Source of the DNA: Martinezella tropici
Lineage (GTDB): Bacteria > Pseudomonadota > Alphaproteobacteria > Rhizobiales > Rhizobiaceae
NCBI RefSeq assembly: GCF_008370325.1
Contig: NZ_VNIP01000001.1
Span: forward strand, 372,001 to 436,000
Reading direction: 5' to 3'
DNA: 64,000 bases
Shown here piece by piece: positions 44,246 through 54,521 of the stretch. Position 1 is the stretch's first letter. The number at the start of each line of letters is the position of its first letter. A model generated the notes under the pieces. That model saw only the letters and a list, made by a program, of their open reading frames with translations, was not told the origin of the DNA and did no database searches. The position numbers and the translations under genes were made by a program.

Positions 44246-45727
44246 ATGAGTGTATCGCTGCTGCTGCTGTGCCTGTCGGTCATCGGCGCCTCCGCTTTCG
44301 TGCTGGGGCGGGTGAGGGCGGCTGCGCTGTCGGGCGGCAGGTCCTCATCCATGCATTCCCGGCTCGGCTATCACGGTGCCTATGCCGCCATCTGGGCGGT
44401 GCTTCCGGCTCTGGCGCTCGTCTGTGCCTGGTTGATCGCCAGTCCCATCGTCATCGATCGCCTGGTGACGAAATCCTTTCCGGAGGAGGTAAAGTCTCTG
44501 CCGCAGGCGGAGCTCAATCTCAGCTATGGCATGGTGCGCAGCATCGCCCGCGGTATGCGCCTGCTGGAGAACCAGGAGCTTGCCGAAGTTGCCGGCGGCA
44601 CGGCCGACCTGCAATTGCTGCTGGCGCAGAAGGGCGTGCCGCTCGCGGTCCGTCCCACCGGCTACATGATCGATGCCGCCAACAAATACAACGGCATGCG
44701 CGAAATCAGCCGGATGGTGATGTCGACAGTCGCAATCCTCCTGTCGCTGCTTTGCGCGCTCTATGGCTTACGCGTCATCGCTCCGCGTTTCCGCGCCCGC
44801 AACCGTGTCGAACAGGTCATTCTCGGCGCGTTGATCGTCGCCTCCTCCATCGCCGTGCTGACGACGGTCGGGATCGTCGTTTCGATGCTTTCGGAAGCGG
44901 CGCGTTTCTTCAGCATGGTGCCCGCGAAGGAGTTCTTTTTCGGAACCGTCTGGGATCCGCGCTTTACCGGCGCCGGCTCGCTGATGTCGGGCACCTTCGG
45001 TCTCATACCGCTGCTGGCAGGAACGATTTATATCGGCTTCGTTGCCATGCTCTTCGCCGTGCCCATCGGCTTGTTCGCCGCGATCTATATGGCCGAATAT
45101 GCCTCGGCGCGCGTCCGCTCCATCGCCAAGCCGATGCTGGAGGTTCTGGCCGGCATTCCGACCATCGTCTACGGCTTCTTCGCCCTCGTCACCGTCGGTC
45201 CTTTCCTCAGGGACATCTCGGCCGAGATCGATGGTCTGTTGACGGGAGGTTACAGAAGTTTCATCGAGGCTCAGAGCGTGATGACGGCAGGCTTCGTCAT
45301 GGGCGTCATGCTCATCCCTTACGTCTCTTCGCTGTCGGACGATATCATCATGGCCGTGCCGCGGTCGCTACGCGACGGCTCGCTCGGCCTCGGCGCCACT
45401 CGCTCGGAAACGGTCAAGCGCGTCCTGCTGCCGGCAGCGCTTCCGGGCATTGTCGGCGCGCTCTTGATGACAGCTTCGCGCGCGATCGGCGAAACGATGA
45501 TCGTGGTGCTGGCTGCCGGCGTCGCCGCCCGCATGCAGCTCGATCCCTTCGAGCCCATGACCACCGTGACCGTGAAGATCGTCAATCAGCTGACCGGTGA
45601 CCTGGAGTTCACCTCGCCGCAGACGCTCGTCGCCTTTGCGCTCGGCATTACGCTGTTCTGCCTGACGCTGTGCCTCAACGTCTATGCTCTCTACATCGTC
45701 CGCCGCTACAGGGAGCAATACGAATGA
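44246..45727 (+). CDS. pstC: Phosphate ABC transporter permease
   Basis: A 493-residue permease. The N-terminal 215 residues form an extra membrane and periplasmic region typical of the long alphaproteobacterial PstC, before the conserved transport domain (IPLLAGTIYIGFVAMLFAVP, then GLGATRSETVKRVLLPAALP as the permease loop). ATG 44246 has GGGGA at 7 nt; the ATG at 44240 is too close to it. The stop codon overlaps pstA (ATGA). Confidence 0.93.
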   Translation: MSVSLLLLCLSVIGASAFVLGRVRAAALSGGRSSSMHSRLGYHGAYAAIWAVLPALALVCAWLIASPIVIDRLVTKSFPEEVKSLPQAELNLSYGMVRSIARGMRLLENQELAEVAGGTADLQLLLAQKGVPLAVRPTGYMIDAANKYNGMREISRMVMSTVAILLSLLCALYGLRVIAPRFRARNRVEQVILGALIVASSIAVLTTVGIVVSMLSEAARFFSMVPAKEFFFGTVWDPRFTGAGSLMSGTFGLIPLLAGTIYIGFVAMLFAVPIGLFAAIYMAEYASARVRSIAKPMLEVLAGIPTIVYGFFALVTVGPFLRDISAEIDGLLTGGYRSFIEAQSVMTAGFVMGVMLIPYVSSLSDDIIMAVPRSLRDGSLGLGATRSETVKRVLLPAALPGIVGALLMTASRAIGETMIVVLAAGVAARMQLDPFEPMTTVTVKIVNQLTGDLEFTSPQTLVAFALGITLFCLTLCLNVYALYIVRRYREQYE

Positions 45728-47058
45728 GCGGCATCGTATCCTCTCCGGTGTCGAATATGCCGCGCGGGCTCACGCCGGGCGCCCCAGTGCGGCGTGATAT
45801 CGGCATCAAACGGCGCTATGCCGCCGAGCGTCGCTTCCGCGCCTATGGCTTCACGGCCGTCATCTTCGGCCTCATCTTCCTTGCCATCCTGGTCTCGACC
45901 GTGGTGCGCACCGGCTACACCGCCTTTGTTCAGACATCGATCACCCTGCCGATCGAATTCACCGCGAAGGTGATCGACCCCACGGCCAAGCGAGCCACCG
46001 ATCCGAAGGTGCTGATAGCAGCCAATTATCCGGCTCTGGTGCGCGACGCGCTGGTGAAAACCTTGAGTATCGATCCCGCCAATCGCGCGCTCGTCCGAGA
46101 GGCGATGGCGATGGTGTCGGAGGGCGCCAGGATCGCGCTGCGCGACAAGGTCGTCGCCAATCCCTCGATCATAGGGACGACGCAGAACGTCACCTTCCTT
46201 GCCAGTGCCAATGTCGATTCCGCCAACAAAGGGCAAATCGATCTTACCGTCGATGAGAAGGACCGCAAGATATCCGACCGACAGGTCGCCTGGATGAAAC
46301 AACTCAGCAATAGCGGCGCCCTGTACAAGGCGTTCAATACCGGTCTCTTCGTGGCGGGCAATTCCAGCCGCCCGGAAGCCGCCGGTCTCGGCGTCGCGCT
46401 GATCGGCTCGCTCTATCTGATGTTGACAGTCCTCGTGCTTGCCTTGCCGGTCGGTGTTGCCGCCTCGATCTATCTGGAGGAGTTTGCGCCGAAGAACCGG
46501 CTGACGGATCTGATCGAGGTCAATATCAACAATCTCGCCGCCGTACCCTCCATCGTCTACGGCCTGCTGGGCCTCTCGGTCTTCATCAACACGATGGGGC
46601 TGCCGCGTTCGGCCTCGCTCGTCGGCGGGTTGGTGCTGAGCCTGATGACGCTGCCTATGATCATCATCGCCACACGCTCGGCGCTACGCGCCGTGCCGCC
46701 GTCGATCCGCAGCGCAGCGCTCGGCCTCGGCGCGTCGCGTATGCAGGTGGTCTTCCATCATGTCCTGCCGCTCGCCATGCCGGGCATCCTGACGGGCACC
46801 ATCCTTGGGCTTGCCCATGCGCTCGGGGAGACGGCGCCGCTGCTCCTGATCGGCATGGTCGCCTTCGTCGCCAACTATCCGACATCGCCTCTCGATCCCT
46901 CGACGGCGCTACCGGTGCAGATCTACATGTGGGCGAGCGAGGCCGAGCGCGCCTTCGTCGAAAGAACGTCCGGCGCCATCATCGTCCTGCTTTTCTTCCT
47001 CGTCGCGATGAACATCGGTGCCATCCTGCTGCGCCGCCGCTTCGAGCGGCGTTGGTGA
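45724..47058 (+). CDS. pstA: Phosphate ABC transporter permease
   Basis: A 444-residue permease partner of PstC, longer than E. coli PstA (296) through a periplasmic insertion at about residues 70-215. The transport domain begins near [20 protein letters not shown], and the loop [20 protein letters not shown] contacts PstB. Its ATG overlaps the pstC stop by 4 bp and pstB follows 14 bp later. Confidence 0.93.
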   Translation: MSGIVSSPVSNMPRGLTPGAPVRRDIGIKRRYAAERRFRAYGFTAVIFGLIFLAILVSTVVRTGYTAFVQTSITLPIEFTAKVIDPTAKRATDPKVLIAANYPALVRDALVKTLSIDPANRALVREAMAMVSEGARIALRDKVVANPSIIGTTQNVTFLASANVDSANKGQIDLTVDEKDRKISDRQVAWMKQLSNSGALYKAFNTGLFVAGNSSRPEAAGLGVALIGSLYLMLTVLVLALPVGVAASIYLEEFAPKNRLTDLIEVNINNLAAVPSIVYGLLGLSVFINTMGLPRSASLVGGLVLSLMTLPMIIIATRSALRAVPPSIRSAALGLGASRMQVVFHHVLPLAMPGILTGTILGLAHALGETAPLLLIGMVAFVANYPTSPLDPSTALPVQIYMWASEAERAFVERTSGAIIVLLFFLVAMNIGAILLRRRFERRW

Positions 47059-47072
47059 GGGAGGGCCGAAGA

Positions 47073-47888
47073 ATGAACATGATGAGTGAAGCCACAAGCG
47101 AAAGAGCCTTGGCCAAGAAGATGACCACGATCCCCTACAAGATGATCGGCCAGGACGTTTCGGTCTTTTATGGGGACAAGCGCGCGCTCTTCGACGTCAA
47201 CCTGAAGATCCGCGCCAATACGGTGACGGCGCTCATCGGCCCTTCAGGCTGCGGCAAGTCCACCTTCCTGCGCTGCCTCAACCGCATGAACGATACGATC
47301 GAAACGTGCCGCGTCACCGGCAAGATCACGCTCGACGATCAGGACGTCTACGACAACAACATCGATGTCGTGGAATTGCGCGCGCGCGTCGGCATGGTTT
47401 TCCAGAAGCCCAACCCGTTTCCGAAGTCGATCTACGAAAACGTCGCCTACGGGCCGCGCATCCATGGCCTGCATCGCTCCAAGGCCGATCTCGATCATAT
47501 CGTCGAGACCAGCCTGCAGAAGGCGGGCCTGTGGGGCGAGGTCAAGGACAGACTTCACGATGCCGGCACCAGCCTTTCGGGCGGTCAGCAGCAGCGCCTG
47601 TGCATCGCGCGCGCCGTTGCCGTCAGTCCGGAAGTCATCTTGATGGACGAGCCGTGCTCGGCGCTTGATCCGATCGCGACCGCCAAGGTCGAGGATCTCA
47701 TCCACGAGCTGCGGGAAAACTTCACGATCGTCATCGTGACGCATTCCATGCAGCAGGCAGCCCGCGTTTCGCAGCGCACCGCGATGTTTCATCTCGGCCA
47801 TCTGGTTGAGGAGAACGACACCGATAAAATGTTCACCAATCCCGACGATTACCGCACGCAGGATTACATCATGGGCCGTTTTGGTTGA
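47073..47888 (+). CDS. pstB: Phosphate ABC transporter ATPase
   Basis: A 271-residue ATPase. Walker [20 protein letters not shown], the PstB-specific [20 protein letters not shown] stretch, signature [15 protein letters not shown] and Walker [13 protein letters not shown] are complete. It drives phosphate uptake and, through PhoU, passes the phosphate signal to PhoR. Confidence 0.96.
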   Translation: MNMMSEATSERALAKKMTTIPYKMIGQDVSVFYGDKRALFDVNLKIRANTVTALIGPSGCGKSTFLRCLNRMNDTIETCRVTGKITLDDQDVYDNNIDVVELRARVGMVFQKPNPFPKSIYENVAYGPRIHGLHRSKADLDHIVETSLQKAGLWGEVKDRLHDAGTSLSGGQQQRLCIARAVAVSPEVILMDEPCSALDPIATAKVEDLIHELRENFTIVIVTHSMQQAARVSQRTAMFHLGHLVEENDTDKMFTNPDDYRTQDYIMGRFG

Positions 47889-47939
47889 TGATATCAGGCG
47901 CGCGGCCCCTTTCACACAGTTCACCTTGAGGATAGAAAA

Positions 47940-48650
47940 ATGGTCTCCACACACATTCTCTCTGCCTATGACGAAGACCTGAAGTTCCTGACGCGCCGCA
48001 TTGCGGAAATGGGCGGCCTGGCCGAGCAGATGGTTAGCGACAGCGTACGCGCATTGGTCCAAAGCGACACTGCTCTTGCGCAGAAGGTCATCTCCGACGA
48101 CGTCATCCTCGATCATGCCGAGCGCGAAGTCGGCGACAAGGCGATCGTCACCATCGCCCGTCGCCAGCCTATGGCTGCCGACCTGCGCGAGATCATGGGT
48201 TCGATCCGCATCGCTTCCGATCTGGAACGCGTCGGCGACCTCGGCAAGAATACTGCAAAGCGTGTCATCGCCGTTCAGGGCGGCGTTCCGCGCCGTCTCG
48301 CCCGCGGCATCGAGCATCTCTCCGAACTGGCGCTGAGCCAGCTCAAGGAAGTTCTGGATGTCTACGCCACCCGTTCGCCCGACAAGGCCGTATCGATCCG
48401 CGAGCGCGACGAGGAAATCGACGCCATGTACACCTCGCTCTTCCGCGAGATGCTGACCTACATGATGGAAGATCCGCGCAACATCACCACCTGCACGCAT
48501 CTTCTCTTCTGTGCCAAGAACATCGAGCGCATCGGCGACCATGCCACCAATATCGCCGAGACGATCTATTACATGGCGACTGGCGCCCAGCCCGAAGGCG
48601 AGCGCCCAAAGGATGATACCGCCAATACCGTCGGCGCGGTGACGGAATAA
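47940..48650 (+). CDS. phoU: Phosphate signalling protein
   Basis: A 236-residue helical protein with two PhoU repeats. EMGGLAEQMVSDSVRAL opens the first, and RIASDLERVGDLGKNTAKR and KNIERIGDHATNIAE are the metal-binding E/D-x-x-x-D signatures of the two halves. It couples the Pst transporter to PhoR and restrains PhoB when phosphate is ample. Confidence 0.95.
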   Translation: MVSTHILSAYDEDLKFLTRRIAEMGGLAEQMVSDSVRALVQSDTALAQKVISDDVILDHAEREVGDKAIVTIARRQPMAADLREIMGSIRIASDLERVGDLGKNTAKRVIAVQGGVPRRLARGIEHLSELALSQLKEVLDVYATRSPDKAVSIRERDEEIDAMYTSLFREMLTYMMEDPRNITTCTHLLFCAKNIERIGDHATNIAETIYYMATGAQPEGERPKDDTANTVGAVTE

Positions 48651-48680
48651 TCTGGAAGCGAAAAAGGAGACCAAAGGCGC

Positions 48681-49364
48681 ATGGTTCCGAGAGTTGCTGT
48701 TGTAGAAGACGAGGAAGCGCTGAGCGTTCTGCTGCGCTACAATCTCGAGGCCGAAGGCTTCGAGGTCGACACGATCCTCAGAGGCGATGAGGCCGAGCTG
48801 CGTCTCCAGGAGCGCATCCCCGATCTCCTGATCCTCGACTGGATGCTCCCCGGCGTATCGGGCATAGAGCTCTGCCGCCGGCTGCGCATGCGGCCGGAGA
48901 CGGAACGCCTGCCGATCATCATGCTGACGGCCCGCGGCGAGGAAAGCGAGCGCGTGCGCGGGCTTTCCACCGGCGCGGACGACTATGTCGTCAAGCCGTT
49001 CTCGACGCCGGAGCTGATGGCCCGCGTCAAGGCGATGCTGCGGCGCGCCCGTCCGGAGGTTCTCTCCACGGTGCTGCGTTGCGGCGATATCGAGCTGGAC
49101 CGCGAAACCCATCGCGTTCACCGCAAGAGCCGCGAAGTGCGGCTGGGGCCGACGGAATTCCGCCTGCTGGAATTCCTGATGTCCTCGCCGGGCCGCGTCT
49201 TCTCGCGTTCGCAGCTGCTCGACGGCGTGTGGGGGCATGATATCTATGTCGACGAACGTACAGTCGACGTCCATGTCGGCCGCCTGCGCAAGGCGCTCAA
49301 TTTCTCCAATATGCAGGATGTCATCCGCACCGTTCGTGGCGCGGGCTACTCCATGGAAGCCTGA
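48681..49364 (+). CDS. phoB: Phosphate regulon response regulator
   Basis: A 227-residue OmpR-type regulator. The receiver domain has acidic Asp10/Glu11, phosphoacceptor Asp53 in LILDWMLPG and the conserved Lys in DDYVVKPFS. The C-terminal winged helix has RSQLLDGVWGHDIYVDERTV. It binds Pho boxes such as the one before pstS. A strong terminator follows 45 bp after the gene. Confidence 0.95.
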   Translation: MVPRVAVVEDEEALSVLLRYNLEAEGFEVDTILRGDEAELRLQERIPDLLILDWMLPGVSGIELCRRLRMRPETERLPIIMLTARGEESERVRGLSTGADDYVVKPFSTPELMARVKAMLRRARPEVLSTVLRCGDIELDRETHRVHRKSREVRLGPTEFRLLEFLMSSPGRVFSRSQLLDGVWGHDIYVDERTVDVHVGRLRKALNFSNMQDVIRTVRGAGYSMEA

Positions 49365-49408
49365 GCGGGGATACCCGATCAGGCACTCGACATAGCGGCG
49401 GAAACAGA

Positions 49409-49436
49409 AAACGGGCCCGAAGGGCCCGTTTCTTTT
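49409..49436 (+). terminator. Terminator of the pst-pho operon
   Basis: AAACGGGCCC, loop GAA, GGGCCCGTTT, then CTTTT. It lies between convergent phoB and gcrA and may act for both. Confidence 0.92.
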
Positions 49437-49455
49437 ATCTCATCGATGGCGCGTC

Positions 49456-49992
49456 TCAGCCGCGTGGTTGCGCCGGCCGGCGGCGCTCATGCACCGGCTG
49501 GTAAGCCAGGCGCTGATGGTAGCCGCAATAGGGCGATGCATCAGGGCTCTCGTTGCCGCAGAAGTGGAAATCGTCCTTCAGCGGATCGCCGACCGGCCAC
49601 TTGCAGGTGCGCTCGGTCAGTTCCGTCAGGCCGAGGCGGCGGGAGATCGGAACGACGACGTTCGATGCCGGGCGATATTGGATTTCGTTGACGGAATCGA
49701 CCTCGATCTCTTCCTTCAGCATGGTTGCGCCCTGCTGGCGGGTGACCACCGTGCGGGTAGCAACGCGCGATCCATAGCTCGTGGCGCGGGGTGCAGCACT
49801 GCTGCGCTTCGGCGTGCGGGCCGTAGTCGCCGTGCCGCCGGCCTTCGCTCGGCCGGGAAGGTTCAGGCGGTGCACCTTGCCGATGACGGCATTACGGCTC
49901 ACGCCGCCAAGCTGCGCCGCAATCTGGCTGGCGCTCAACCCTTCGGACCACAGCTTCTTCAGCTTCTCGACGCGTTCGTCTGTCCAATTCAT
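49456..49992 (-). CDS. gcrA: GcrA cell cycle regulator
   Basis: A 178-residue alphaproteobacterial regulator. MNWTDERVEKLKKLWSEGLS and SQIAAQLGGVSRNAVIGKVH form the N-terminal HTH that binds promoters carrying GANTC sites methylated by CcrM, with the linker basic (RAKAGG, TPKRSS). The C-terminal domain, with CKWPVGDP, FHFCGNE and YCGYHQRLAYQ, contacts the sigma-70 factor. It helps time cell-cycle transcription. Five GANTC sites lie within 181 bp upstream. Confidence 0.95.
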   Translation of the reverse strand: MNWTDERVEKLKKLWSEGLSASQIAAQLGGVSRNAVIGKVHRLNLPGRAKAGGTATTARTPKRSSAAPRATSYGSRVATRTVVTRQQGATMLKEEIEVDSVNEIQYRPASNVVVPISRRLGLTELTERTCKWPVGDPLKDDFHFCGNESPDASPYCGYHQRLAYQPVHERRRPAQPRG

Positions 49993-50136
49993 GCCCTGTC
50001 TCCGCTGTCGCGTTTCCGATGGCAGAATCCCTCACCATTGCCTCGCATGGGATCGAGGCACGAAACGCTTTAAAATTGTGGTGACTAGTTCCGCCGCATG
50101 CAGTCTAGCAATTGCTTTTTAACCTAGTGTGAGGCT

Positions 50137-50173
50137 GACTCCGTGACAAGAGTCGCGGGAATCTTGAGGAATC
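50137..50173. promoter_or_regulatory. Cluster of four CcrM (GANTC) methylation sites upstream of gcrA
   Basis: GACTC 50137, GAGTC 50150, GAATC 50159 and GAATC 50169 lie within 37 bp, 145-181 bp upstream of gcrA; a fifth, GAATC, lies at 50025. By base composition roughly one site per 290 bp would be expected. It probably lies in the gcrA promoter region and gives methylation-dependent, cell-cycle control. Confidence 0.7.
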
Positions 50174-50290
50174 GATTTCGAGGTTTTCCCCAACTTGCTG
50201 CCCCGGCGTGGCATTTCTGCAATAGCTGCTGCCGAACGCATCCCTTTTGGCCGACAGCGCTTTCTCGCGCCTGCTAAAACGGCAGTTTTG

Positions 50291-50356
50291 TTGACATCGC
50301 GGTGCAAAACATCAATAGTGCCAAGGCCGCCGCAAGGCGGCATTTTTGATTTTTTC
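50291..50356 (+). promoter_or_regulatory. Promoter followed immediately by a terminator before argD
   Basis: TTGACA (50291-50296), 17 bp, AATAGT (50314-50319) resemble a promoter. Stem GCCGCC, loop GCAA, GGCGGC (50326-50341) and then ATTTTTGATTTTTT form a strong intrinsic terminator starting at the expected transcription start. argD begins 61 bp beyond. It may be an attenuator, or the end of an unannotated upstream RNA. Confidence 0.55.
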
Positions 50357-50416
50357 GGACCCCTTTCATCAAAGGGAAGCGATTGGTCCTTAGAGTTGTG
50401 ATCGAGGAGATATGCC

Positions 50417-51616
50417 ATGGCAGAGACCGCGCCGCTTTACGACACCTATCTGCGTGCTCCGCTGCGGTTCGAGCGAGGCGAGGGCGTCTGGCTGGTTACC
50501 GAAAGCGGCGAGCGCTATCTCGATTTCGCAGCCGGCGTGGCGGTCAATTCGCTGGGTCATGCCCATCCTCATCTGGTCGCAGAACTGAAGGCGCAGGCCG
50601 ACAAGGTCTGGCACCTGTCCAATCTCTATGAGGTACCTGGCCAGGAAAAGCTGTCGAAGCGGCTGACGGAGGTGACCTTCGCCGACAAGGTGTTCTTCAC
50701 CAATTCGGGCGCGGAGGCGCTGGAATGCGCCATCAAAACGGCGCGGCGCTATCAATTTGCCAAAGGACATCCCGAAAAGTTCCACATCATCACCTTCGAA
50801 GGCGCCTTCCACGGCCGCACCATCGCGACGATCGCCGCCGGTGGCCAGGAGAAGTATATCGAAGGCTTTGGCCCGAAGGCGCCGGGCTTCGACCAGGTGC
50901 AGTTCGGCGATCTCGATGCCGTTCGCGCCGCCATTACCGATGCGACGGCTGCGATCCTGATCGAGCCGGTACAGGGTGAAGGTGGCATTCGTGCTGCAAC
51001 CAACGAGTTCCTGCGCGGTCTGCGCGAGATCTCCGACGAGCACGGCCTGTTGCTGATCCTCGACGAGGTGCAGTGCGGCGTCGGCCGCACGGGCAAGCTC
51101 TTTGCCCATGAATGGGCCGGGATCAAGCCTGACATCATGGCGGTCGCCAAGGGTATCGGCGGTGGTTTCCCGCTCGGTGCGTGCCTTGCGACGGCGGAAG
51201 CCGCTTCGGGCATGAAGGCAGGCACGCATGGCTCGACCTATGGCGGCAATCCGCTTGCCATGGCAGTCGGCAATGCCGTTCTCGACATCGTGCTCGCCGA
51301 CGGCTTCCTGCAGCATGTGCGCGATATCGCCCTGGTCTTCCGCCAGGGCCTCGCATCGCTGAAGGACCGTTTTCCCGACATTATCGAGGATGTTCGCGGC
51401 GAAGGCCTGATGCTGGGTATCAAGGCGGCCATTCCGCAGGCGGAGTTGCTGCAGGCGATCCGCGCCGAGCACCTGCTTGGCGTCCCGGCCGGCGATAACG
51501 TCATCCGCTTGCTGCCGCCGCTTGTTGTCACCGCCGACGAAGCACGCGAAGGTCTGGCCCGTCTCGAGCGTGCGGCCGAGCGCGCGCGCTCTGCCCGCAT
51601 CAAGAAATCGGCTTGA
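50417..51616 (+). CDS. argD: Acetylornithine/succinyldiaminopimelate aminotransferase
   Basis: A 399-residue PLP-dependent class III aminotransferase that makes N-acetylornithine for arginine, possibly also serving lysine synthesis. [17 protein letters not shown] binds [11 protein letters not shown] and [16 protein letters not shown] hold the cofactor Asp, and [14 protein letters not shown] carries the Schiff-base Lys. GAGGAG precedes the ATG. argF and hslO follow on the same strand. Confidence 0.94.
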   Translation: MAETAPLYDTYLRAPLRFERGEGVWLVTESGERYLDFAAGVAVNSLGHAHPHLVAELKAQADKVWHLSNLYEVPGQEKLSKRLTEVTFADKVFFTNSGAEALECAIKTARRYQFAKGHPEKFHIITFEGAFHGRTIATIAAGGQEKYIEGFGPKAPGFDQVQFGDLDAVRAAITDATAAILIEPVQGEGGIRAATNEFLRGLREISDEHGLLLILDEVQCGVGRTGKLFAHEWAGIKPDIMAVAKGIGGGFPLGACLATAEAASGMKAGTHGSTYGGNPLAMAVGNAVLDIVLADGFLQHVRDIALVFRQGLASLKDRFPDIIEDVRGEGLMLGIKAAIPQAELLQAIRAEHLLGVPAGDNVIRLLPPLVVTADEAREGLARLERAAERARSARIKKSA

Positions 51617-51695
51617 GTTCAACGCCCGCAGTCGGGGCGATTACTGCGCCACGCGTCGAGGCGACGCGCAAAGAACGCAGTAACATTTAGGAATC

Positions 51696-51738
51696 GCATC
51701 AGCTTTCCCTAAATCGGTGCCGATTTAAGGGCTTATGC
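51696..51738. repeat. Dispersed palindrome (CCCTAAATCGG type, copy 1)
   Basis: CCCTAAATCGG, TG, CCGATTTAAGGG (51707-51731), enclosed by GCAT/ATGC, lies in the argD-argF gap. A related element is at 62691-62735. It may also work as an intercistronic hairpin. Confidence 0.7.
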
Positions 51739-51785
51739 GTGCCCCACGCGGGCGTTATTGTTTTTTCTGGAGTACAGGTAAGGAT

Positions 51786-52703
51786 ATGGCTTCTCCGAAA
51801 CACTTTCTCGATCTCTCTGCCGTCCCGGCTGCCGATCTGCGCAATATCATCGATGATGCGATCGTGCGAAAGCAGGCGCAGAAGTCCGGCACGGCCGACA
51901 AGCCGCTGGCCGGCAAGATGCTGGCGATGATCTTCGAGAAGCCGTCCACCCGAACCCGCGTCTCCTTCGATGTCGGCATGCGCCAGCTGGGTGGCGAGAC
52001 GCTGTTTCTCTCCGGCACCGAAATGCAGCTTGGCCGCGCCGAAACGATCGGCGATACGGCGAAGGTGCTGTCTCGCTATGTCGACGCCATCATGATCCGC
52101 ACGACCGATCACACGCGGCTGCTGGAGCTTGCCGAACATGCGACGGTTCCGGTCATCAATGCGCTGACCGACGATACGCATCCCTGCCAGATCATGGCCG
52201 ACATCATGACCTTCGAGGAGCATCGCGGCCCGATCAAGGGCAAGACGCTTGCCTGGACGGGCGACGGCAACAACGTGCTGCATTCGCTGATCGAAGGGGC
52301 CGCGCGCTTCGGCTATCGCATGAATATGGCGGTGCCCCTTGGTTCCGAGCCAAAGGATCACTATCTGAACTGGGCCCGCAACGAGGGCGCCGAAATCATG
52401 CTCTCGCATGATGCAGACCGTGCGGTCGCCGGCGCCGATTGCGTGGTAACCGATACCTGGGTTTCCATGAATCAGGAACACCGGGCTCGCGGTCACAACG
52501 TCTTCCAGCCCTATCAGGTCAACAAGGCTTTGATGGCACAGGCCGGCCAAGACGCGTTGTTCATGCATTGCCTGCCCGCCCATCGCGGGGAGGAAGTGAC
52601 GGACGAGGTGATCGACGGTCCGCAATCCGTTGTCTTCGATGAGGCGGAAAACCGCCTTCATGCGCAAAAGTCGATTCTTGCTTGGTGCCTGGGCGCGATC
52701 TGA
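51786..52703 (+). CDS. argF: Ornithine carbamoyltransferase
   Basis: A 305-residue enzyme forming citrulline from ornithine and carbamoyl phosphate. [14 protein letters not shown] is the carbamoyl-phosphate motif [19 protein letters not shown] the HPxQ loop, and [13 protein letters not shown] the ornithine-binding HCLP motif. The start ATG 51786 follows AGGTAAGGAT. It continues the argD gene line. Confidence 0.95.
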   Translation: MASPKHFLDLSAVPAADLRNIIDDAIVRKQAQKSGTADKPLAGKMLAMIFEKPSTRTRVSFDVGMRQLGGETLFLSGTEMQLGRAETIGDTAKVLSRYVDAIMIRTTDHTRLLELAEHATVPVINALTDDTHPCQIMADIMTFEEHRGPIKGKTLAWTGDGNNVLHSLIEGAARFGYRMNMAVPLGSEPKDHYLNWARNEGAEIMLSHDADRAVAGADCVVTDTWVSMNQEHRARGHNVFQPYQVNKALMAQAGQDALFMHCLPAHRGEEVTDEVIDGPQSVVFDEAENRLHAQKSILAWCLGAI

Positions 52704-52751
52704 GGATATGAAGCCGCGTCTCAAGGGCGCGGGCGCAGTAGGAGTAAAGCA

Positions 52752-53741
52752 ATGGCTGAAAATGCCGCCTCGCTGGGTCAGTTTGATTTTGCCGGTGACG
52801 ATCACGTCGTCCCCTTTCAGGTGGAAGGGTTGGATGTGCGCGGCCGTGCCGTGCAGCTCGGTCCGCTGCTGGATACAATTCTTGCCCGGCACGATTATCC
52901 GACGCCGGTTGCGCGGCTTCTGGCCGAGGCCATTGTTCTGACGGTGCTTCTCGGCACATCGCTGAAGTTCGAAGGCAAGTTCACGGTGCAGACCAAGGGC
53001 GACGGTCCCGTCGATCTTCTGGTCGCCGATTTCTCGACTCCGGAAAATGTCCGCGCCTACGCCCGTTTCGATGAAGAGGCGCTGGCAAAGGCCGTTGCCG
53101 AAGGCCGGACCGAGCCGGAGCAGCTGCTCGGCAAGGGCGTGCTCGCCTTCACCATCGATCAGGGCCGCTTCACGCAACCCTATCAGGGCATCGTCGCGCT
53201 TGATGGCGCTTCGCTGGAGGAGATTGCCGGCACGTACTTCCGCCAGTCGGAACAGATCCCGACACGCGTGCGCCTGGGTGCCGCCGAACTCTTCGATCGC
53301 GATGGTGACGGCAAGCCGCGTCACCGCTGGCGGGCGGGCGGGCTGATTGCGCAGTTTCTGCCGGAGGCTCCCGAGCGCATGCGCCAGCCGGACCTGCATG
53401 GCGGCGACGGCGATACCGGCCTGCGCGATCATACCGAAGACGATGCTTGGGCGGAAGCGCGCAGCCTAGTGGAAACAATCGATGCCGACGAGCTGACGGA
53501 TCCGCAGGTCGGTACCGAGCGGCTTCTCTATCGCCTCTTCCACGAGCGCGGCGTGCGCGTCTACGAGCCGAAGGCGGTTTTCGATCGCTGTTCGTGCTCG
53601 CGCGACAAGCTGAAGGGTGTGCTGAAGGGCTTCACGGCCGAAGAGATCGACGCAAGTCAGGACAATGGTGAAATCGCCGTAACCTGCGAGTTCTGCTCGA
53701 CGACCTATCGCTTCGAAGTGTCCGAGATTGAAGCAGCCTGA
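52752..53741 (+). CDS. hslO: Redox-regulated chaperone Hsp33
   Basis: A 329-residue cytosolic chaperone activated by oxidation. The N-terminal substrate domain is followed by the zinc module FDRCSCSRDK and CEFCSTTYRF (CxC and CxxC), whose four Cys release zinc on oxidative stress. The argD-argF-hslO order is conserved in rhizobia as I remember it. TAGGAG precedes the ATG. A hairpin repeat follows the gene. Confidence 0.93.
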   Translation: MAENAASLGQFDFAGDDHVVPFQVEGLDVRGRAVQLGPLLDTILARHDYPTPVARLLAEAIVLTVLLGTSLKFEGKFTVQTKGDGPVDLLVADFSTPENVRAYARFDEEALAKAVAEGRTEPEQLLGKGVLAFTIDQGRFTQPYQGIVALDGASLEEIAGTYFRQSEQIPTRVRLGAAELFDRDGDGKPRHRWRAGGLIAQFLPEAPERMRQPDLHGGDGDTGLRDHTEDDAWAEARSLVETIDADELTDPQVGTERLLYRLFHERGVRVYEPKAVFDRCSCSRDKLKGVLKGFTAEEIDASQDNGEIAVTCEFCSTTYRFEVSEIEAA

Positions 53742-53753
53742 CGCTGTTCAGAA

Positions 53754-53794
53754 GCAATTCCAGGAAAACCACTACGCACTTTTCCTGGAATTGC
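53754..53794. repeat. Terminal part of the 107-bp repeat family, as a hairpin (copy 3)
   Basis: GCAATTCCAGGAAAA and TTTTCCTGGAATTGC form a perfect 15-bp stem with an 11-nt loop between convergent hslO and apaG. The arms match the ends of the repeats at 19234 and 28133. It likely serves as a bidirectional terminator. Confidence 0.85.
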
Positions 53795-53795
53795 A

Positions 53796-54188
53796 CTAAT
53801 TCAGCGTGCGCAGCAGGTTCGGCGTATCCAGCGAGAAGGCGGGGATCTTGACATGGAACAACTCCCCGTCGTCCGTCTCCATCTGGTAGTGGCCGAACAT
53901 CATGCCTGACGGCGTGTCCAGCGGGCAGCCGGAAGAATATTCATAGGTATCCCCGGGTTTCAGGTGCGGCTGCTCGCCGACCACGCCGGGACCCGTCACC
54001 TCATCCACGATGCCGTTCATATCGGTGATGTGCCAGTAGCGCGTCACCAGCTTGACGGCCGTTTTGGAATGGTTGGAGATGACGATGCGGTATCCCCAGA
54101 CATAACGATCGTCGTCCGGATCGGATTGCTCCTCCAGATAAAATGGTTCTACGACCACCTCGATGTCGCGTGTGAGGGCGCGATACAT
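53796..54188 (-). CDS. apaG: ApaG family protein
   Basis: A 130-residue protein of fibronectin-III-like fold. [35 protein letters not shown] and [13 protein letters not shown] match ApaG, the C-terminal glycine loops being diagnostic. The role is uncertain; in other bacteria apaG is linked to cobalt and magnesium resistance or diadenosine tetraphosphate. ATG 54188 gives the family N-terminus. Confidence 0.9.
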   Translation of the reverse strand: MYRALTRDIEVVVEPFYLEEQSDPDDDRYVWGYRIVISNHSKTAVKLVTRYWHITDMNGIVDEVTGPGVVGEQPHLKPGDTYEYSSGCPLDTPSGMMFGHYQMETDDGELFHVKIPAFSLDTPNLLRTLN

Positions 54189-54521
54189 GCCTGATACCTT
54201 GCCACTGCGCTGAAATGTCCGGCGCTTTTTCAAGCGCGGTGGACGTCCCAGTATTTTCCTTTTCGCGGCATCTTATCCGCTTTCCACTGCTCCCGCAAAG
54301 TGCGGGATATCTAGCGGTATCCTATAACCTATTCCTTCCGTCAAGGAACGGCGTGATGAAAACTTCCGTGAACGGCCAGAGCGTGCCGCAATTCAGCTAT
54401 TACGGCTAATGATGAAGGTTAACAGAGCGCTCCCAAAAGTATCTCGATCTGCTTGTCATTTGGTCTTACCCGCCTTAGTGCCGCTGGCTCCTTCTTCAAC
54501 GTGCAAAAACGCTTGCCGCAC
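54189..54521. other. Intergenic region with a 17-codon open frame
   Basis: No recognisable gene. A tiny frame at 54356-54409 (MKTSVNGQSVPQFSYYG, then TAA) has AAGGAA 8 nt before its ATG and could be a leader peptide or chance. Nothing else stands out. Confidence 0.3.

Noticed and set aside
47244..49274. A 676-codon frame on the - strand
   Set aside because: It mirrors pstB, phoU and phoB and has no recognisable domain.
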